Of a stretch of 64,000 nucleotides of DNA, positions 36,120 through 47,366 are shown piece by piece; position 1 is the first letter of the stretch, and the number at the start of each line of letters is the position of its first letter. This stretch comes from Telmatospirillum sp. (GTDB taxonomy: Bacteria > Pseudomonadota > Alphaproteobacteria > CACIAM-22H2), in NCBI GenBank assembly GCA_020248985.1, contig JADCGL010000001.1, positions 124,001 through 188,000 on the forward strand, in the 5' to 3' direction. The notes under the pieces were generated by a model. The model made no database searches. It saw only the letters and a list, made by a program, of their open reading frames with translations, and was not told the DNA's origin. The translations under genes were made by a program, and so were the position numbers.

Positions 36120-37035
36120 GCGGCGTGCCTTGCGCAAAAGGCTGCAGCAGGCCGACGATCGTGGCATGCGACGGGGCGCCGAGCCCGTGTGCTTGGGCCA
36201 TGCGCACGACCGCACCCGACAGCCACGGCAGCTCGAGTTTCGCGCCGCGTTCGAGATCGTGCAGCATCGAGGCCTTCATGCCGTCCGGCAAGGCTGCGGC
36301 CTGCGCCACGGTCTTTTCGACTTGGTCCGCTGCAAGGTCGATCTTTTCGGCGCGGGCGACGGCGACGGCCTCGCGCACCAAGGTTTCGTAGAGGCCGCGC
36401 GCGGCGGCATCGCGCCACAAAACACCTTTGGCAAGCCGCGAGGCCGCCGTGATCGCGGAGAAGGAGGAGAGGAACACGAACTTTTCCCAGATCGCGCGCG
36501 CAATGTCGGGGCTCAGCACGGCATCGATGCCGGCGGCTTTTGCGGCCGCGACGAAGGCAGCCGCCTTCTCGTGCTGCGGATTGCCGAACGCGCCGATCGT
36601 GAGGCGCGCAAGCGTGCCGGTATGGCGAATGGTGCCGGGCCCGGCGATCGTCGTCGCGATATGGGCAACGCCGCCAAGCACGCGGTCGGGGCCGAAAGCG
36701 GCTTCCAGCATCTTCGGCGAATCGATGCCGTTCTGCAGCGACACCACATGCGTGGTTGGCCCCATCAGCGGGCGGATCTGCGCGATGGTGCCTTCGACGT
36801 CCCACAATTTGACGGCCAGCAGCACCAGATCGACCGGTCCGATCGCGGCGGGATCGGACTCGGCGCGGATCTTCTGGCGCAGATTGCCGAGCGGGGATTC
36901 GACCGCGAGGCCTTGGCCGCGAATGGCCGCAAGATGGGGCCCGCGCGCGATCAGCGCCACGTCGGCACCCGCCGCTGCGAGGCGCGCACCGAAATAGCCG
37001 CCCACGCCGCCGGCCCCGACGAATACGATTTTCAC
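36106..37035 (-). CDS. panE: 2-dehydropantoate 2-reductase (ketopantoate reductase family)
   Basis: NADPH-dependent reductase of 309 aa that makes pantoate for coenzyme A. GTG start with GGGAGA ahead. Rossmann motif GAGGVGGYFGARLAAAG at residues 7-23, VVSLQNGIDSPKML, and the catalytic lysine in IWEKFVFLSSFSAITA. Several paralogues of this family act on other keto acids, so the pantothenate role is probable, not certain. It lies 29 bases after the aminotransferase gene on the same strand. Confidence 0.82.
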   Translation of the reverse strand: MKIVFVGAGGVGGYFGARLAAAGADVALIARGPHLAAIRGQGLAVESPLGNLRQKIRAESDPAAIGPVDLVLLAVKLWDVEGTIAQIRPLMGPTTHVVSLQNGIDSPKMLEAAFGPDRVLGGVAHIATTIAGPGTIRHTGTLARLTIGAFGNPQHEKAAAFVAAAKAAGIDAVLSPDIARAIWEKFVFLSSFSAITAASRLAKGVLWRDAAARGLYETLVREAVAVARAEKIDLAADQVEKTVAQAAALPDGMKASMLHDLERGAKLELPWLSGAVVRMAQAHGLGAPSHATIVGLLQPFAQGTPHVHS

Positions 37036-37064
37036 GCTTGTGTTCTCCCCCGCCCGAACGGCGC

Positions 37065-38312
<1,248 letters not shown>

Positions 38313-38343
38313 TTAGACCCCTCGGGCGGTGCTGGCAATCGAC

Positions 38344-38375
38344 TTGACCTTCCAGCGGGGCAGGGTGGCTAAAAC
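38344..38375 (+). promoter_or_regulatory. CueR/MerR-like promoter ahead of the DUF305 gene
   Basis: TTGACC (38344-38349) is followed after 19-20 bp by CTAAAAC (38369-38375). This long spacer is characteristic of MerR-family promoters, and it holds an imperfect dyad ACCTTCC...GCAGGGT resembling the CueR site ACCTTCC...GGAAGGT (5 of 7 positions in the right arm). No merR-type gene is visible in the window. A second palindrome, GCGCACAATTGCGC (38383-38396), lies further downstream. Confidence 0.5.
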
Positions 38376-38421
38376 ATTGTCCGCGCACAATTGCGCATCA
38401 ATTGAAGGAGACCCAGACGCG

Positions 38422-38775
38422 ATGATTCGCAGAAGCACTTTTGCCGTCCTTATGGCGGCGGTTCTCGTCGGCGGCCCCGCAATGGCCCAGCACGCAGGCC
38501 ACCGCGGCGGCTCGGCCAACGATTCGCCCGCAACGCGTGCCTACCGCGCAGCGAACGACAAAATGCACAAGGACATGGACATCCGCTACAGCGGCAATGC
38601 CGACAAAGATTTTGTCGCCGGCATGATCGCGCACCACGAGGGCGCGGTTGCGATGGCGCGAATCGTGATCCAGCACGGTGCCGATCCCGAGATCCGCACG
38701 CTCGCCGAGGGCATCATCCGCGACCAGGAAAGGGAAATCGCCCAAATGCGCGCGTGGCAGGCGCGAAATCGCTAA
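38422..38775 (+). CDS. Exported DUF305 protein, probable copper-binding
   Basis: Small exported protein of 117 aa: signal peptide to about residue 23 ([10 protein letters not shown]), histidine-containing spacer HAGH, then the DUF305 core with [20 protein letters not shown] and [19 protein letters not shown]305 members such as cyanobacterial CopM bind copper through His/Met residues in the periplasm. The promoter type fits metal induction. Start chosen at ATG 38422 with GAAGGAG ahead; upstream extension has no signal sequence. Confidence 0.82.
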   Translation: MIRRSTFAVLMAAVLVGGPAMAQHAGHRGGSANDSPATRAYRAANDKMHKDMDIRYSGNADKDFVAGMIAHHEGAVAMARIVIQHGADPEIRTLAEGIIRDQEREIAQMRAWQARNR

Positions 38776-38811
38776 ACTCTCCTCGCGTTCGATTCGCGAG
38801 AGGGAAAAGAC

Positions 38812-39792
38812 ATGCGTGCTGCGATCTACTCGTCGTTCGGGCCGGCGGCCGAAGTGCTGTCGCTGGCCGTGTTGCCCGATCCCATCCCCGGGCCGGGCGA
38901 GGTACGCGTGAAACTTGCCGCCTCGGGCGTGAACCCATCGGACGTCAAAGCGCGCGCGGTCGCGTCGCGCAACGCGGTCTATGCGCGCGTGATCCCGCAT
39001 TCGGACGGGGCCGGCACCATCGATGCGGTCGGCCCGAATGTGGATCCCGCGCGCATCGGCGCGCGCGTGTGGGTTTTCAACGCGCAATGGCAGCGCGCCG
39101 ACGGCACGGCCGCCGACTATGTCTGCGTGCCGGCGGAACTCGCCCCCGCTTTGCCGAGCAATGCGGATTTCGACGTCGGCGCCTGTCTCGGCATCCCGGC
39201 TTTGACCGCGTGGCGCGCGGTGACGATGAACGGCGGCGTCGCTCAGCGCCGCGTGCTCGTCACGGGCGGAGCCGGTGCTGTCGGCCATGCCGCCATTCAA
39301 ATGGCGAAGTACGAGGGTGCAACGGTCTACGCGACCGTCTCCTCGCCCGAGAAAGCCGCGATCGCCAAAGAGGCGGGTGCGGACGCAACCATCGACTATC
39401 GGCGCGAAGACGTGGCCGCGCGCGTGCGCGAACTCACGGGCGGCGAGGGCGTCGACCGCGTGGTCGACATGGACATTGCGGCCAACGCGGCCGCGACGGT
39501 CGCATCGCTGAAGCCGGGCGGACTCGCCGCGATCTACGGCTCGGGCAAGCCGGAGTTCCAATTGCCCTTCATGCCGTCGATCGCCAAGAACCTCACGTTT
39601 GCGTGTTTCATCATGTACGAATTGTCGCCTGCCCAGCGCCGCGACGGCTGCGCCTACGTGAATTCGCGCGTCGCGATGGGCCATCTCAAAACGCGCATCG
39701 CCGCGCGTTTTCCGCTGGCCGACATCGCACGCGCACACGAAGCCGTCGAAAGCGGCCAAACGATCGGCAATGTGGTTGTAACGCTCGCCTGA
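38812..39792 (+). CDS. NADPH:quinone reductase-like MDR oxidoreductase
   Basis: Zinc-free medium-chain dehydrogenase/reductase of 326 aa. RAAIYSSFGPAAEVLSL and ASGVNPSDVKAR open the catalytic domain; the nucleotide-binding motif VTGGAGAVGHAAIQMAKY is near residue 147. Lacks the structural zinc cysteines of alcohol dehydrogenases, which points to the quinone oxidoreductase (QOR) subfamily. Follows the DUF305 gene by 36 bases and could share its transcript. The GC-rich palindrome after its stop (39795-39814) may end transcription, although there is no T-run. Confidence 0.85.
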   Translation: MRAAIYSSFGPAAEVLSLAVLPDPIPGPGEVRVKLAASGVNPSDVKARAVASRNAVYARVIPHSDGAGTIDAVGPNVDPARIGARVWVFNAQWQRADGTAADYVCVPAELAPALPSNADFDVGACLGIPALTAWRAVTMNGGVAQRRVLVTGGAGAVGHAAIQMAKYEGATVYATVSSPEKAAIAKEAGADATIDYRREDVAARVRELTGGEGVDRVVDMDIAANAAATVASLKPGGLAAIYGSGKPEFQLPFMPSIAKNLTFACFIMYELSPAQRRDGCAYVNSRVAMGHLKTRIAARFPLADIARAHEAVESGQTIGNVVVTLA

Positions 39793-39814
39793 GCGCGCGC
39801 GCCATTCGCGCGCG

Positions 39815-39842
39815 TTGACGGGCGATGGCAACGCGCTAGAGT
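39815..39842 (+). promoter_or_regulatory. uvrB promoter, near-leaderless
   Basis: TTGACG (39815-39820), 16-bp spacer, TAGAGT (39837-39842). With a start site six to eight bases on, the transcript would begin one to three bases before the uvrB ATG at 39852, and there is no Shine-Dalgarno sequence. I looked for the alphaproteobacterial LexA box (GTTC-N7-GTTC) between the genes and did not find one. Confidence 0.5.
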
Positions 39843-39851
39843 GCGCGCGTC

Positions 39852-42062
39852 ATGGCTCTTCCCAAGATTTCAGCACCCTTGCCCGACGCGCTGCAGAACC
39901 CGGCTCCGCCGCTGGCGGTCGATCCCGACGCGCATCCGCCCGAGCGCTTGACGGTCGTTTCCGACTATGTGCCGGCCGGCGACCAGCCGACCGCGATCGC
40001 GGAGATCACCCAAGCCCTGCAGCGCGGCGAGAAGGACCAAGTGCTGCTCGGCGTCACGGGCTCGGGCAAGACTTTCACGATGGCGCATGTGATCCAGAAT
40101 CTGCAGCGCCCCGCCCTGGTGCTCGCCCCGAACAAGACGCTCGCCGCCCAGCTCTACGGCGAGATGAAGTCGTTTTTCCCCAACAACGCGGTCGAATATT
40201 TCGTCAGCTACTACGACTATTACCAGCCCGAAGCCTACGTGCCACGCTCGGACACCTATATCGAAAAGGAAAGCTCGATCAACGAGCAGATCGACCGCAT
40301 GCGCCATTCGGCGACGCGCGCTTTGCTCGAGCGCCAGGACACGATCATCGTGGCGTCGGTGAGCTGCATCTACGGCATCGGTTCGGTCGAAACCTATTCC
40401 TCGATGACGCTGACGCTGAAGACCGGCCAGCGCATGGACCGCAACGCGCTGCTGCGCGAGCTCGTGAAGCTGCACTACAAGCGCAACGAAGCCGCCTTCC
40501 AGCGCGGCACATTCCGCGCGCGCGGCGACGCGGTCGAGATTTTTCCGGCGCACTGCGAAGACCGCGCGTGGCGCGTGTCGCTGTTCGGCGACGAGATCGA
40601 GGCGATCTTCGAATTCGATCCGCTGACCGGCGAGAAGAAGGCCACGCTCGCCACGGCCAAGCTCTACGCCAATTCGCACTACGTGACGCCGCAGCCCACG
40701 CTCGAACAGGCGATTTCGCAGATCAAGACCGATCTCAAGCTGCGCCTGGCCGAACTCAATGCGGGCGGCAAATTGCTGGAAGCCCAGCGGCTCGAGCAGC
40801 GCACGACGTTCGACATCGAGATGATGGCGGCGACGGGCTCGTGTGCGGGCATCGAGAACTATTCGCGGTACCTGACGGGCCGTGCACCCGGTGCGGCCCC
40901 GCCGACCTTGTTCGAGTATCTGCCGAAGAATGCGGTGCTGATCTGCGACGAAAGCCACGTGATGGTGCCGCAGATCGGCGGCATGTACAAAGGCGACTAC
41001 ATGCGCAAGTCGACCTTGTCCGAATACGGTTTCCGTCTGCCGTCCTGCATCGACAACCGACCGCTCAAATTCGAGGAATGGGACGCGATGCGCCCGCAGA
41101 CCGTGTTCGTCTCGGCGACCCCCGGCAATTGGGAGCTCGAGCGCACGAAGGGCGTGTTCGTCGAACAGGTGATCCGGCCCACGGGCCTCGTCGATCCGCC
41201 GGTCGAAATCCGACCGACCGAGCGCCAGGTCGACGATCTGCTGGGCGAACTCAAAGCCGTCGCCAAAAAAGGCCAGCGCGCGCTGGTGACCACGCTGACC
41301 AAGCGCATGGCCGAGGACCTCACCGAGTATCTGCACGAAAACGGCGTGCGCGTGCGCTACATGCACTCCGACGTCGAGACGCTCGAGCGCATCGAGATCA
41401 TCCGCGATCTGCGGCTCGGCGCGTTCGATGCGCTGATCGGCATCAATCTGCTGCGCGAAGGGCTCGACATTCCCGAATGCGCGCTCGTGGCCATTCTCGA
41501 CGCCGACAAGGAAGGCTATCTGCGCTCGCGCACGTCCTTGATCCAGACGATCGGCCGTGCTGCGCGCAATGTCGACGGGCGCGTGATCCTCTATGCCGAC
41601 AAGCGCACCGATTCGATGGAAGCGGCCTTGGCCGAAACCGACCGGCGCCGCACCAAGCAGGTCGCCTACAACCAGGCGCACGGCATCACGCCCGAAACGA
41701 TCCGCAAGCAGATCGGCGACATTCTGGGCAGTGTGTACGAGCGCGACCGCGTGACGGTCGGCACCGGCGACGAGGGCACGCAGCATCTCGTCGGCCACAA
41801 TCTGCGCAGCCACATCACGGGCCTCGAAACGCGCATGCGCGAGGCGGCGGCCAATCTCGAATTCGAAGAAGCGGCGCGCTTGCGCGACGAAATCAAACGC
41901 CTCGAATCGATCGAGCTCGAAATGCCGGGCGGGGTCGGCGAGGGCGCGCAAGCGGGCTACCAGTCGGGGCCCGACCGGCCGCGCCCGCGCTCGACCGGCG
42001 GTGCCGTCAATTCGCGCAAAGGCCGCGCGCGCCGTCCGCCGCCGGGCGGTGCGCGCAAGTGA
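39852..42062 (+). CDS. uvrB: UvrABC system protein B
   Basis: Damage-verifying helicase subunit of nucleotide excision repair, 736 aa. Walker [13 protein letters not shown] near residue 64, beta-hairpin [12 protein letters not shown], the DEAD-type box CDESHVMVP near 362, motif [14 protein letters not shown], and a C-terminal UVR domain ([17 protein letters not shown]) that meets UvrC. The last 50 residues are a basic, disordered tail ([13 protein letters not shown]). uvrC is 2.7 kb downstream on the same strand. Confidence 0.97.
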   Translation: MALPKISAPLPDALQNPAPPLAVDPDAHPPERLTVVSDYVPAGDQPTAIAEITQALQRGEKDQVLLGVTGSGKTFTMAHVIQNLQRPALVLAPNKTLAAQLYGEMKSFFPNNAVEYFVSYYDYYQPEAYVPRSDTYIEKESSINEQIDRMRHSATRALLERQDTIIVASVSCIYGIGSVETYSSMTLTLKTGQRMDRNALLRELVKLHYKRNEAAFQRGTFRARGDAVEIFPAHCEDRAWRVSLFGDEIEAIFEFDPLTGEKKATLATAKLYANSHYVTPQPTLEQAISQIKTDLKLRLAELNAGGKLLEAQRLEQRTTFDIEMMAATGSCAGIENYSRYLTGRAPGAAPPTLFEYLPKNAVLICDESHVMVPQIGGMYKGDYMRKSTLSEYGFRLPSCIDNRPLKFEEWDAMRPQTVFVSATPGNWELERTKGVFVEQVIRPTGLVDPPVEIRPTERQVDDLLGELKAVAKKGQRALVTTLTKRMAEDLTEYLHENGVRVRYMHSDVETLERIEIIRDLRLGAFDALIGINLLREGLDIPECALVAILDADKEGYLRSRTSLIQTIGRAARNVDGRVILYADKRTDSMEAALAETDRRRTKQVAYNQAHGITPETIRKQIGDILGSVYERDRVTVGTGDEGTQHLVGHNLRSHITGLETRMREAAANLEFEEAARLRDEIKRLESIELEMPGGVGEGAQAGYQSGPDRPRPRSTGGAVNSRKGRARRPPPGGARK

Positions 42063-43261
42063 ACGCGTTCTGGCTGCCGCTTTTTCTGACGCTGGGTGTG
42101 CAAATTCTGGTGAGCGGGGCGAGCCTCTCGGTCGCCGTGCTCGCCCCGCTGGTCGGCCCGGATCTGGGCGTGCCGACGGCGGGCGTGGGCTATTACGTGG
42201 CGGCCCTCTACGGCATTGCGGCCGTGGCGGGCCTGGCGAGCGGCGGCCTCATCCAGCGCCTCGGGGCCCTCGGCACGATGCAGGTGACGCTGTGCAGCGG
42301 CGCGATCGGCCAGCTCTTGCTGGCGGTCGGCACGCCGTGGAGCGTGGCGCTTGCGGCCGTCGCCTGCGGCATCAGCTTGGGGCCGACGACGCCCGCTTCG
42401 TCGGCGATTCTCGTGGGCAACACGCAGTCCGCCAACCGCAATCTCGTGTTCTCGCTGAAGCAGACGGGCGTGCCCGGCGGCTTCATGCTGGCGGCTTTGA
42501 GCATGCCGCCGCTTGCCCTGGCGCTGGGGTGGCGCGGAGCGGCGGTGGTTGCGGCGTGCGTGCTGTTCGCGGCAGCGCTTGGCCTCGCCCCGTGGCGCGA
42601 GCGCTTTGCCAGCGGCCGCGCGGCCACGCGGCCCGCCTTCTCGCTGCGCGCGCAATTCGTCGATCCTTTGCAGCGCTTGTGGGCGGTCAAGGAGCTGCGC
42701 CGCTTGGGCCTCGCGTCGGCGGCCTTCTCGGGTTTGCAAGGCTCGCTTGCGGGGTTCCTCGTGGCGTTTCTCGTGCACGACACGGTGCTCGATCTCGTCG
42801 CGGCGGCGGGCGTGCTGGCCGCCGCCCAAGCTGCCGGCGTGGTTTGCCGCGTCGTGTGGGGTTTGGTTGCCGACAAAAGCGGTCGGCCTGACCGCGTGCT
42901 CGGGCTCCTCGGTCTTGCCATGGCCGCACTTGGCGCATTCGTGGGGCTTGCGGCACCGACGCTGAGCTATCCCGTGCTGCTGCTCGCCTGCATCTTGTTC
43001 GGCGCCACGGCGATGTCGTGGAACGGCGTCTATCTCGGCGAGGTCGCGCGCATCGCCCCGCCCGACCGTGTGGGCGAAGCCACCGGGGCGATCGGCCTGT
43101 TCACCTTCGGCGGCGTTGCCGTGATGCCGGGCCTGTTCGCCTCGATCGTGCTCGCAAGCGACTCCTATGCGCTGGCCTACGTCATTGCCGCACTCGCACC
43201 CGCTATCTTCGGCACGGCGCTGTTGCGCGCGGCGCGCACGAAGGGTATCGGAGCGTCATGA
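42059..43261 (+). CDS. Major facilitator superfamily transporter
   Basis: Transporter of 400 aa with twelve predicted membrane segments, in two six-helix halves joined by a basic loop near residue 180-205 ([16 protein letters not shown]). The GTG start overlaps the uvrB stop codon, and its end overlaps the SDR start as [20 protein letters not shown] resembles the conserved helix-5 motif of CynX-type cyanate/drug exporters. The substrate is unknown, and nearness to uvrB may be only packing. Confidence 0.82.
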   Translation: MNAFWLPLFLTLGVQILVSGASLSVAVLAPLVGPDLGVPTAGVGYYVAALYGIAAVAGLASGGLIQRLGALGTMQVTLCSGAIGQLLLAVGTPWSVALAAVACGISLGPTTPASSAILVGNTQSANRNLVFSLKQTGVPGGFMLAALSMPPLALALGWRGAAVVAACVLFAAALGLAPWRERFASGRAATRPAFSLRAQFVDPLQRLWAVKELRRLGLASAAFSGLQGSLAGFLVAFLVHDTVLDLVAAAGVLAAAQAAGVVCRVVWGLVADKSGRPDRVLGLLGLAMAALGAFVGLAAPTLSYPVLLLACILFGATAMSWNGVYLGEVARIAPPDRVGEATGAIGLFTFGGVAVMPGLFASIVLASDSYALAYVIAALAPAIFGTALLRAARTKGIGAS

Positions 43262-44031
43262 ACCTGCCGCCCAATCTGCCGCGCACCGCCCTCGTCACGG
43301 GGGCCGCCAAACGCATCGGGCGTGCCATCGCGCGCGACCTTGCCCGCCAGGGCTTTGCCGTCGGCATCCATTATGCGCAGTCGCACGACGACGCGCAGAC
43401 GCTCGTGGCCGAGATCGCGGCCGACGGCGGGCGCGCTTTTGCCTTCAAGGCCGATCTTGCAAACGAAGCGCAGGTGCAGCAACTCGCGCGCGACGCGTTT
43501 GCCGCCCTCGGCCCCATCGGCGTGCTCGTCAACAACGCCTCGACCTTCGAGCGCGACGAGATCGCCGACGCGACGCGCGGCAGCTGGGACATGCATATGG
43601 AGGCGAATCTGCGCGCCCCCTTCGTGCTGATCCAGGAAATGGCGCGCCATCTCCCCGCCAATGCCGAAGGTGTTGCGGTCAATCTGATCGACCAGCGTGT
43701 GTGGAATCTCACGCCGCATTTCGTCAGCTACACGCTGTCGAAGGCGGGCTTGTGGACATTGACGCAGACATTGGCGCTGGCGCTGGCGCCGCGCATCCGC
43801 GTCAACGCGATCGGCCCGGGGCCGACCCTGGCGAATATCCGCCAAGATCCGGCCCAGTTCGCGCGCCAAGTGGCGAGCGTGCCGTTGCGCCGTGCACCCC
43901 CCCTCGACGAAGTGTGCGCGGCCGTTCGCTTCCTTCTCGCGGCGCGTTCGGTTACGGGGCAGATGATCGCGCTGGACGGCGGCCAGCATCTGAATTGGGG
44001 TGCCCCCGGCACCCATCAGCCCGACGAATGA
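43258..44031 (+). CDS. Short-chain reductase of the pteridine reductase/FolM type
   Basis: NAD(P)H-dependent SDR of 257 aa. The cofactor motif TGAAKRIGRAIA is that of pteridine reductases and FolM (TGxxxRxG), and the catalytic serine is replaced by aspartate in VNLIDQRVW, with YTLSKAG holding the tyrosine and lysine. Both traits mark the dihydromonapterin/dihydrofolate reductase branch. Its stop overlaps the folB start, so a folate or pterin role is well supported. It could be the cell's alternative dihydrofolate reductase (inference). Confidence 0.82.
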   Translation: MNLPPNLPRTALVTGAAKRIGRAIARDLARQGFAVGIHYAQSHDDAQTLVAEIAADGGRAFAFKADLANEAQVQQLARDAFAALGPIGVLVNNASTFERDEIADATRGSWDMHMEANLRAPFVLIQEMARHLPANAEGVAVNLIDQRVWNLTPHFVSYTLSKAGLWTLTQTLALALAPRIRVNAIGPGPTLANIRQDPAQFARQVASVPLRRAPPLDEVCAAVRFLLAARSVTGQMIALDGGQHLNWGAPGTHQPDE

Positions 44032-44405
44032 ACGCGAGCGATTGCCGCCCCAACTGCCGGATCGTGCTGATCCGCGATCTGGTGCTGCAAGCGCGCATCG
44101 GCATTTTCGCGCACGAGCAAGGAGCGGCCCAGCGCGTGCGCTTCAACATCGAACTCGGCGTGCCCGATCGGCCGCCGCAGCGCGATTCGATCCGCGAGGT
44201 CGTGCGCTACGACCATGTGATCGAGCGCATTCGCCAGATCGTTGCTGCCGGGCACGTCAATCTCGTCGAGACGCTGGCAGAACGCGTGGCTGCCCAGTGC
44301 CTTGCGGTCGCCGACGTGCTGTGGGTGCGCGTGCGCGTCGAGAAGCTCGACATTGCCCCCGATGCGGCCGCCGTTGGCATCGAAATATTCCGAAAAGGCG
44401 CTTGA
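44028..44405 (+). CDS. folB: Dihydroneopterin aldolase
   Basis: Folate-pathway enzyme of 125 aa that splits dihydroneopterin to hydroxymethyl-dihydropterin and glycolaldehyde. RIVLIRDLVLQARIGIFAHE is the family opening with the conserved IGIFxHE, and REVVRYDHVIERIRQIV and ETLAERVAAQCL supply other active-site residues (Y and E). The ATG overlaps the SDR gene stop (ATGA). Confidence 0.9.
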   Translation: MNASDCRPNCRIVLIRDLVLQARIGIFAHEQGAAQRVRFNIELGVPDRPPQRDSIREVVRYDHVIERIRQIVAAGHVNLVETLAERVAAQCLAVADVLWVRVRVEKLDIAPDAAAVGIEIFRKGA

Positions 44406-44778
44406 CGGCACCGGTGAGCGTACAGGATTTGCAAATCGCAACTTGTGCACACCGCCCAGAACCAACGACAAAAATGGCGGAATTCAGCGGTTTCTGACGG
44501 AAATATGAAGTATCGAAGGCGATTGTTAATCTCTATGTCCATGTAAATCAGCGACTTAACAAAAAAGTCCAAAAACTAGGCAACACGACATGAATTGCCG
44601 TTTTTCCTCGATTCGACGGACCTCGAAGGCGGTTTTGCACAAGTTTATCCACAGACTTGGTGGATAGAAGAATCGCGCCGAATCAGCATTGCCTGCACCA
44701 AGAGCAGACGCGTGGCCAAAGCGCCACAGCACGCATCCTCTTGCCCGCGGCAGCCGGACTCGCTAACGCAAAGCAGCC
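44406..44778. promoter_or_regulatory. AT-rich non-coding region with DnaA-box-like and GANTC sites
   Basis: A 373-bp gap without a plausible gene; about 44500-44605 is unusually AT-rich for this DNA. TTATCCACA (44645-44653) is a perfect DnaA box; TTTTGCACA (44633-44641) and GGTGGATAG (44659-44667) are near matches, and TATCCAC/GTGGATA form a 7-bp inverted repeat (44646-44652/44660-44666). Three GANTC methylation sites lie at 44610, 44670 and 44680. It might be a replication origin, a DnaA/CcrM-controlled promoter for uvrC, or neither; genes on both sides run the same way. Confidence 0.5.
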
Positions 44779-46686
44779 ATGGAAACCCCGTCCGACGACG
44801 ACGCACTGCAGTTCGAACCGCCGCCGATCGCCGCCGAAGGGGCGGGCGTGCTGCGCGTGGCTTTGGCCACGCTGCCGCTGAGCCCCGGCGTCTATCGCAT
44901 GCTCGATGCCAAGGGCGACGCGCTCTACGTGGGCAAGGCGCGCGCGCTCCGCAAACGCGTCGCGCAGTATCTGCAGTTCGAGCGCATGCCGAACCGGCTG
45001 CTGCGCATGGTCGCCGAAACGCGGCGGCTCGAGATCGTCACCACGCACACCGAAGCCGAGGCGCTGCTGCTCGAGAGCAATCTCATCAAGCGCCTGATGC
45101 CGCGCTACAACGTGCTGCTGCGCGACGACAAATCGTTCCCCTACATCGCTCTGTTCGAAGACCACGATTTCGCGCAAGTCGCAAAACATCGCGGCAGCCG
45201 CGAGCGCAAGGGCCGCTATTTCGGCCCCTTCGCGTCGGCGGGTGCGGTCAACCAGACGCTGACCGCCATGCAGCGCGCATTTCTGCTGCGCTCGTGCACC
45301 GATGCGATCTTCAGCCAGCGCACGCGGCCGTGCCTGCTCTACCAGATCAAGCGCTGTTCGGCGCCGTGCGTGGGCCGCATTTCGGCGGCCGATTATCGCG
45401 GCCTCGTCGATGAGGCGATCGATTTTCTCGAAGGCCGTTCGCGGGGTGCCCAAAGCGAACTCGTCGCCAAGATGCAGACGGCGGCCGACGCGATGGATTT
45501 CGAAACGGCGGCGATGTATCGCGACCGTATCCGCGCACTCACGGCCGTGCAGGCGCGCCAGGACATCAATTTCGAGGATCTCGGCGATTGCGACGTGGTC
45601 GCGATCCATGCCGAAGGCGGGCAGAGCTGCATCCAGGTTTTCTTCTTCCGCGGCGGCCGCAATTACGGCAACCGCGCCTATTTCCCGCGCCACGACAAGT
45701 TCGTCGACGCGGCCGACGTGCTGGCGGCCTTTCTGGGCCAGTTCTATGCCGACAAGCCGCCGCCGCCGTCGATCCTGTTGTCGCTGGACGTGGCCGAGCG
45801 CGCGCTGATCGAGGAAGCTTTGACGGCGCGGGCCGAATCGCGCGTGCGCATTGCGGTGCCCGAGCGCGGCGAAAAGCGCAAACCGGTCGAACATGCGCTC
45901 GCCAATGCGCGCGAAGCGCTTGCCCGCCGCATGGCCGAAACGGGGGCGCAGGCGAAGCTGCTCGACGGCGTCGCAACCGTCTTCGGCCTCGACGCCCCGC
46001 CCGCGCGCATCGAGGTCTACGACAACAGCCATATCCAAGGCACGGGTGCCGTCGGTGCGATGATCGTCGCGGGGCCCGAAGGCTTTGCCAAAGCCCAGTA
46101 TCGCAAATTCAACATCCGCGGGGCCGGCAAGTCCGACGTCGGCGAGGGCGGCGACGACTATGCGATGATGCGCGAAGTGTTCGAGCGGCGCTTTGCGCGC
46201 GCCCTGCGCGAAGACCCAAACCGCGAGGAGGGCACCTGGCCCGATCTCGTGCTGATCGATGGCGGGCTTGGCCAGCTCAATGCCGTGGCTTCCGTGCTGG
46301 CCGAACTCGGCATCGACGATCTGCCGTTCGCCGCGATCGCCAAGGGGCCGGACCGCGACGCGGGCCGCGAGCGGTTTTTCATGCCTGGGCGCACCCCCTT
46401 CCAGCTCGAGCCGCGCGACCCGGTTCTGTACTATCTGCAACGCCTGCGCGACGAAGCCCACCGCTTTGCCATCGGCAGCCACCGTGCGCGGCGCTCCAAG
46501 GCCATATCAAGCTCGTCCCTGGACGAGGTCGAAGGGATCGGCCCGCGCCGCAAAAAGGCCCTTTTGCTGCATTTCGGCTCGTCCACCGCGGTCAAACGCG
46601 CCGGCCTTGCCGACCTCGAAGCTGTGGCCGGGGTCGGCAAGGCGGCCGCCAAAAAAATCTATGACCACTTCCACGGCGGCGGGTAA
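44779..46686 (+). CDS. uvrC: UvrABC system protein C
   Basis: Dual-incision nuclease of nucleotide excision repair (635 aa). GIY-YIG domain at residues about 33-110 ([20 protein letters not shown]), UVR domain near 230 ([16 protein letters not shown]), RNase-H-like second nuclease ([29 protein letters not shown]) and a C-terminal tandem helix-hairpin-helix ([33 protein letters not shown]). Followed by pgsA, a neighbourhood found in many alphaproteobacteria. Confidence 0.97.
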   Translation: METPSDDDALQFEPPPIAAEGAGVLRVALATLPLSPGVYRMLDAKGDALYVGKARALRKRVAQYLQFERMPNRLLRMVAETRRLEIVTTHTEAEALLLESNLIKRLMPRYNVLLRDDKSFPYIALFEDHDFAQVAKHRGSRERKGRYFGPFASAGAVNQTLTAMQRAFLLRSCTDAIFSQRTRPCLLYQIKRCSAPCVGRISAADYRGLVDEAIDFLEGRSRGAQSELVAKMQTAADAMDFETAAMYRDRIRALTAVQARQDINFEDLGDCDVVAIHAEGGQSCIQVFFFRGGRNYGNRAYFPRHDKFVDAADVLAAFLGQFYADKPPPPSILLSLDVAERALIEEALTARAESRVRIAVPERGEKRKPVEHALANAREALARRMAETGAQAKLLDGVATVFGLDAPPARIEVYDNSHIQGTGAVGAMIVAGPEGFAKAQYRKFNIRGAGKSDVGEGGDDYAMMREVFERRFARALREDPNREEGTWPDLVLIDGGLGQLNAVASVLAELGIDDLPFAAIAKGPDRDAGRERFFMPGRTPFQLEPRDPVLYYLQRLRDEAHRFAIGSHRARRSKAISSSSLDEVEGIGPRRKKALLLHFGSSTAVKRAGLADLEAVAGVGKAAAKKIYDHFHGGG

Positions 46687-46740
46687 AATAGCACCCTGGA
46701 TTCCGTCCCCCGCCACACCGTTTCGACCGACACGAGGCCC

Positions 46741-47361
46741 ATGTCCTTTTCGCTGCCGATGTGGCTGACCTTGAGCCGCATCTTCGCCATTCCGGTGATC
46801 GTCGCGCTGTTCTGGTTGGACGGCGATCTGTGGCGCTATGTTGCGTGCGGCGTCTATGCGATCGCCGCGGCGACGGATTGGCTCGACGGGTATCTCGCGC
46901 GCGCCTGGGCGCTGCAATCCAAGCTCGGCCGCATTTTCGACCCCATCGCCGATAAACTGCTGGTCGCCGCCACGATCCTGCTGCTCGTCGCATTTGGGCG
47001 CGTGGAAGGCTTCACCGTGCTTGCGGCCCTGGTGATCCTGCTGCGCGAAGTGCTGGTCTCGGGCTTGCGCGAGTTCCTGGCCGAGATCCGCGTCGGTCTG
47101 CCGGTCTCGAAACTCGCCAAATGGAAGACCGGCATCCAGATGACGGCGCTGGGTTTCCTCATCGTCGGCGACGCGGCCCCGACCGCGATGCTGCCGGTGC
47201 TGCTTGTCGGCGAAATCGGTTTGTGGATTGCGGCGGCCCTCACGCTCTACACCGGTTACGACTATCTTGCGACCGGCCTCAAGCATGTCGACGAAGAGTC
47301 GCCGCAGCCGCCCGCCAAGCCCGCTGCCAAACCCGCCGCACCTGCGCGCCAGTCGGTCTGA
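46741..47361 (+). CDS. pgsA: CDP-diacylglycerol-glycerol-3-phosphate 3-phosphatidyltransferase
   Basis: Inner-membrane enzyme (206 aa) for the first committed step of phosphatidylglycerol synthesis. The full CDP-alcohol phosphotransferase motif, DGX2ARX8GX3DX3D, is seen in DWLDGYLARAWALQ through GRIFDPIAD (residues about 45-72). About five to six membrane helices and an alanine/proline-rich tail (PPAKPAAKPAAPA). Sits between uvrC and the molybdenum-cofactor genes. Confidence 0.95.
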   Translation: MSFSLPMWLTLSRIFAIPVIVALFWLDGDLWRYVACGVYAIAAATDWLDGYLARAWALQSKLGRIFDPIADKLLVAATILLLVAFGRVEGFTVLAALVILLREVLVSGLREFLAEIRVGLPVSKLAKWKTGIQMTALGFLIVGDAAPTAMLPVLLVGEIGLWIAAALTLYTGYDYLATGLKHVDEESPQPPAKPAAKPAAPARQSV

Positions 47362-47366
47362 GGGCG

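Noticed and set aside
39795-39814. GC-rich palindrome after the oxidoreductase gene as a Rho-independent terminator
   Set aside because: It has no T-run and its alternating CG sequence pairs trivially; only mentioned in the gene entry.
39793-39851. LexA/SOS box before uvrB
   Set aside because: No GTTC-N7-GTTC or GAAC-N7-GAAC was found; only a CG-repeat palindrome.
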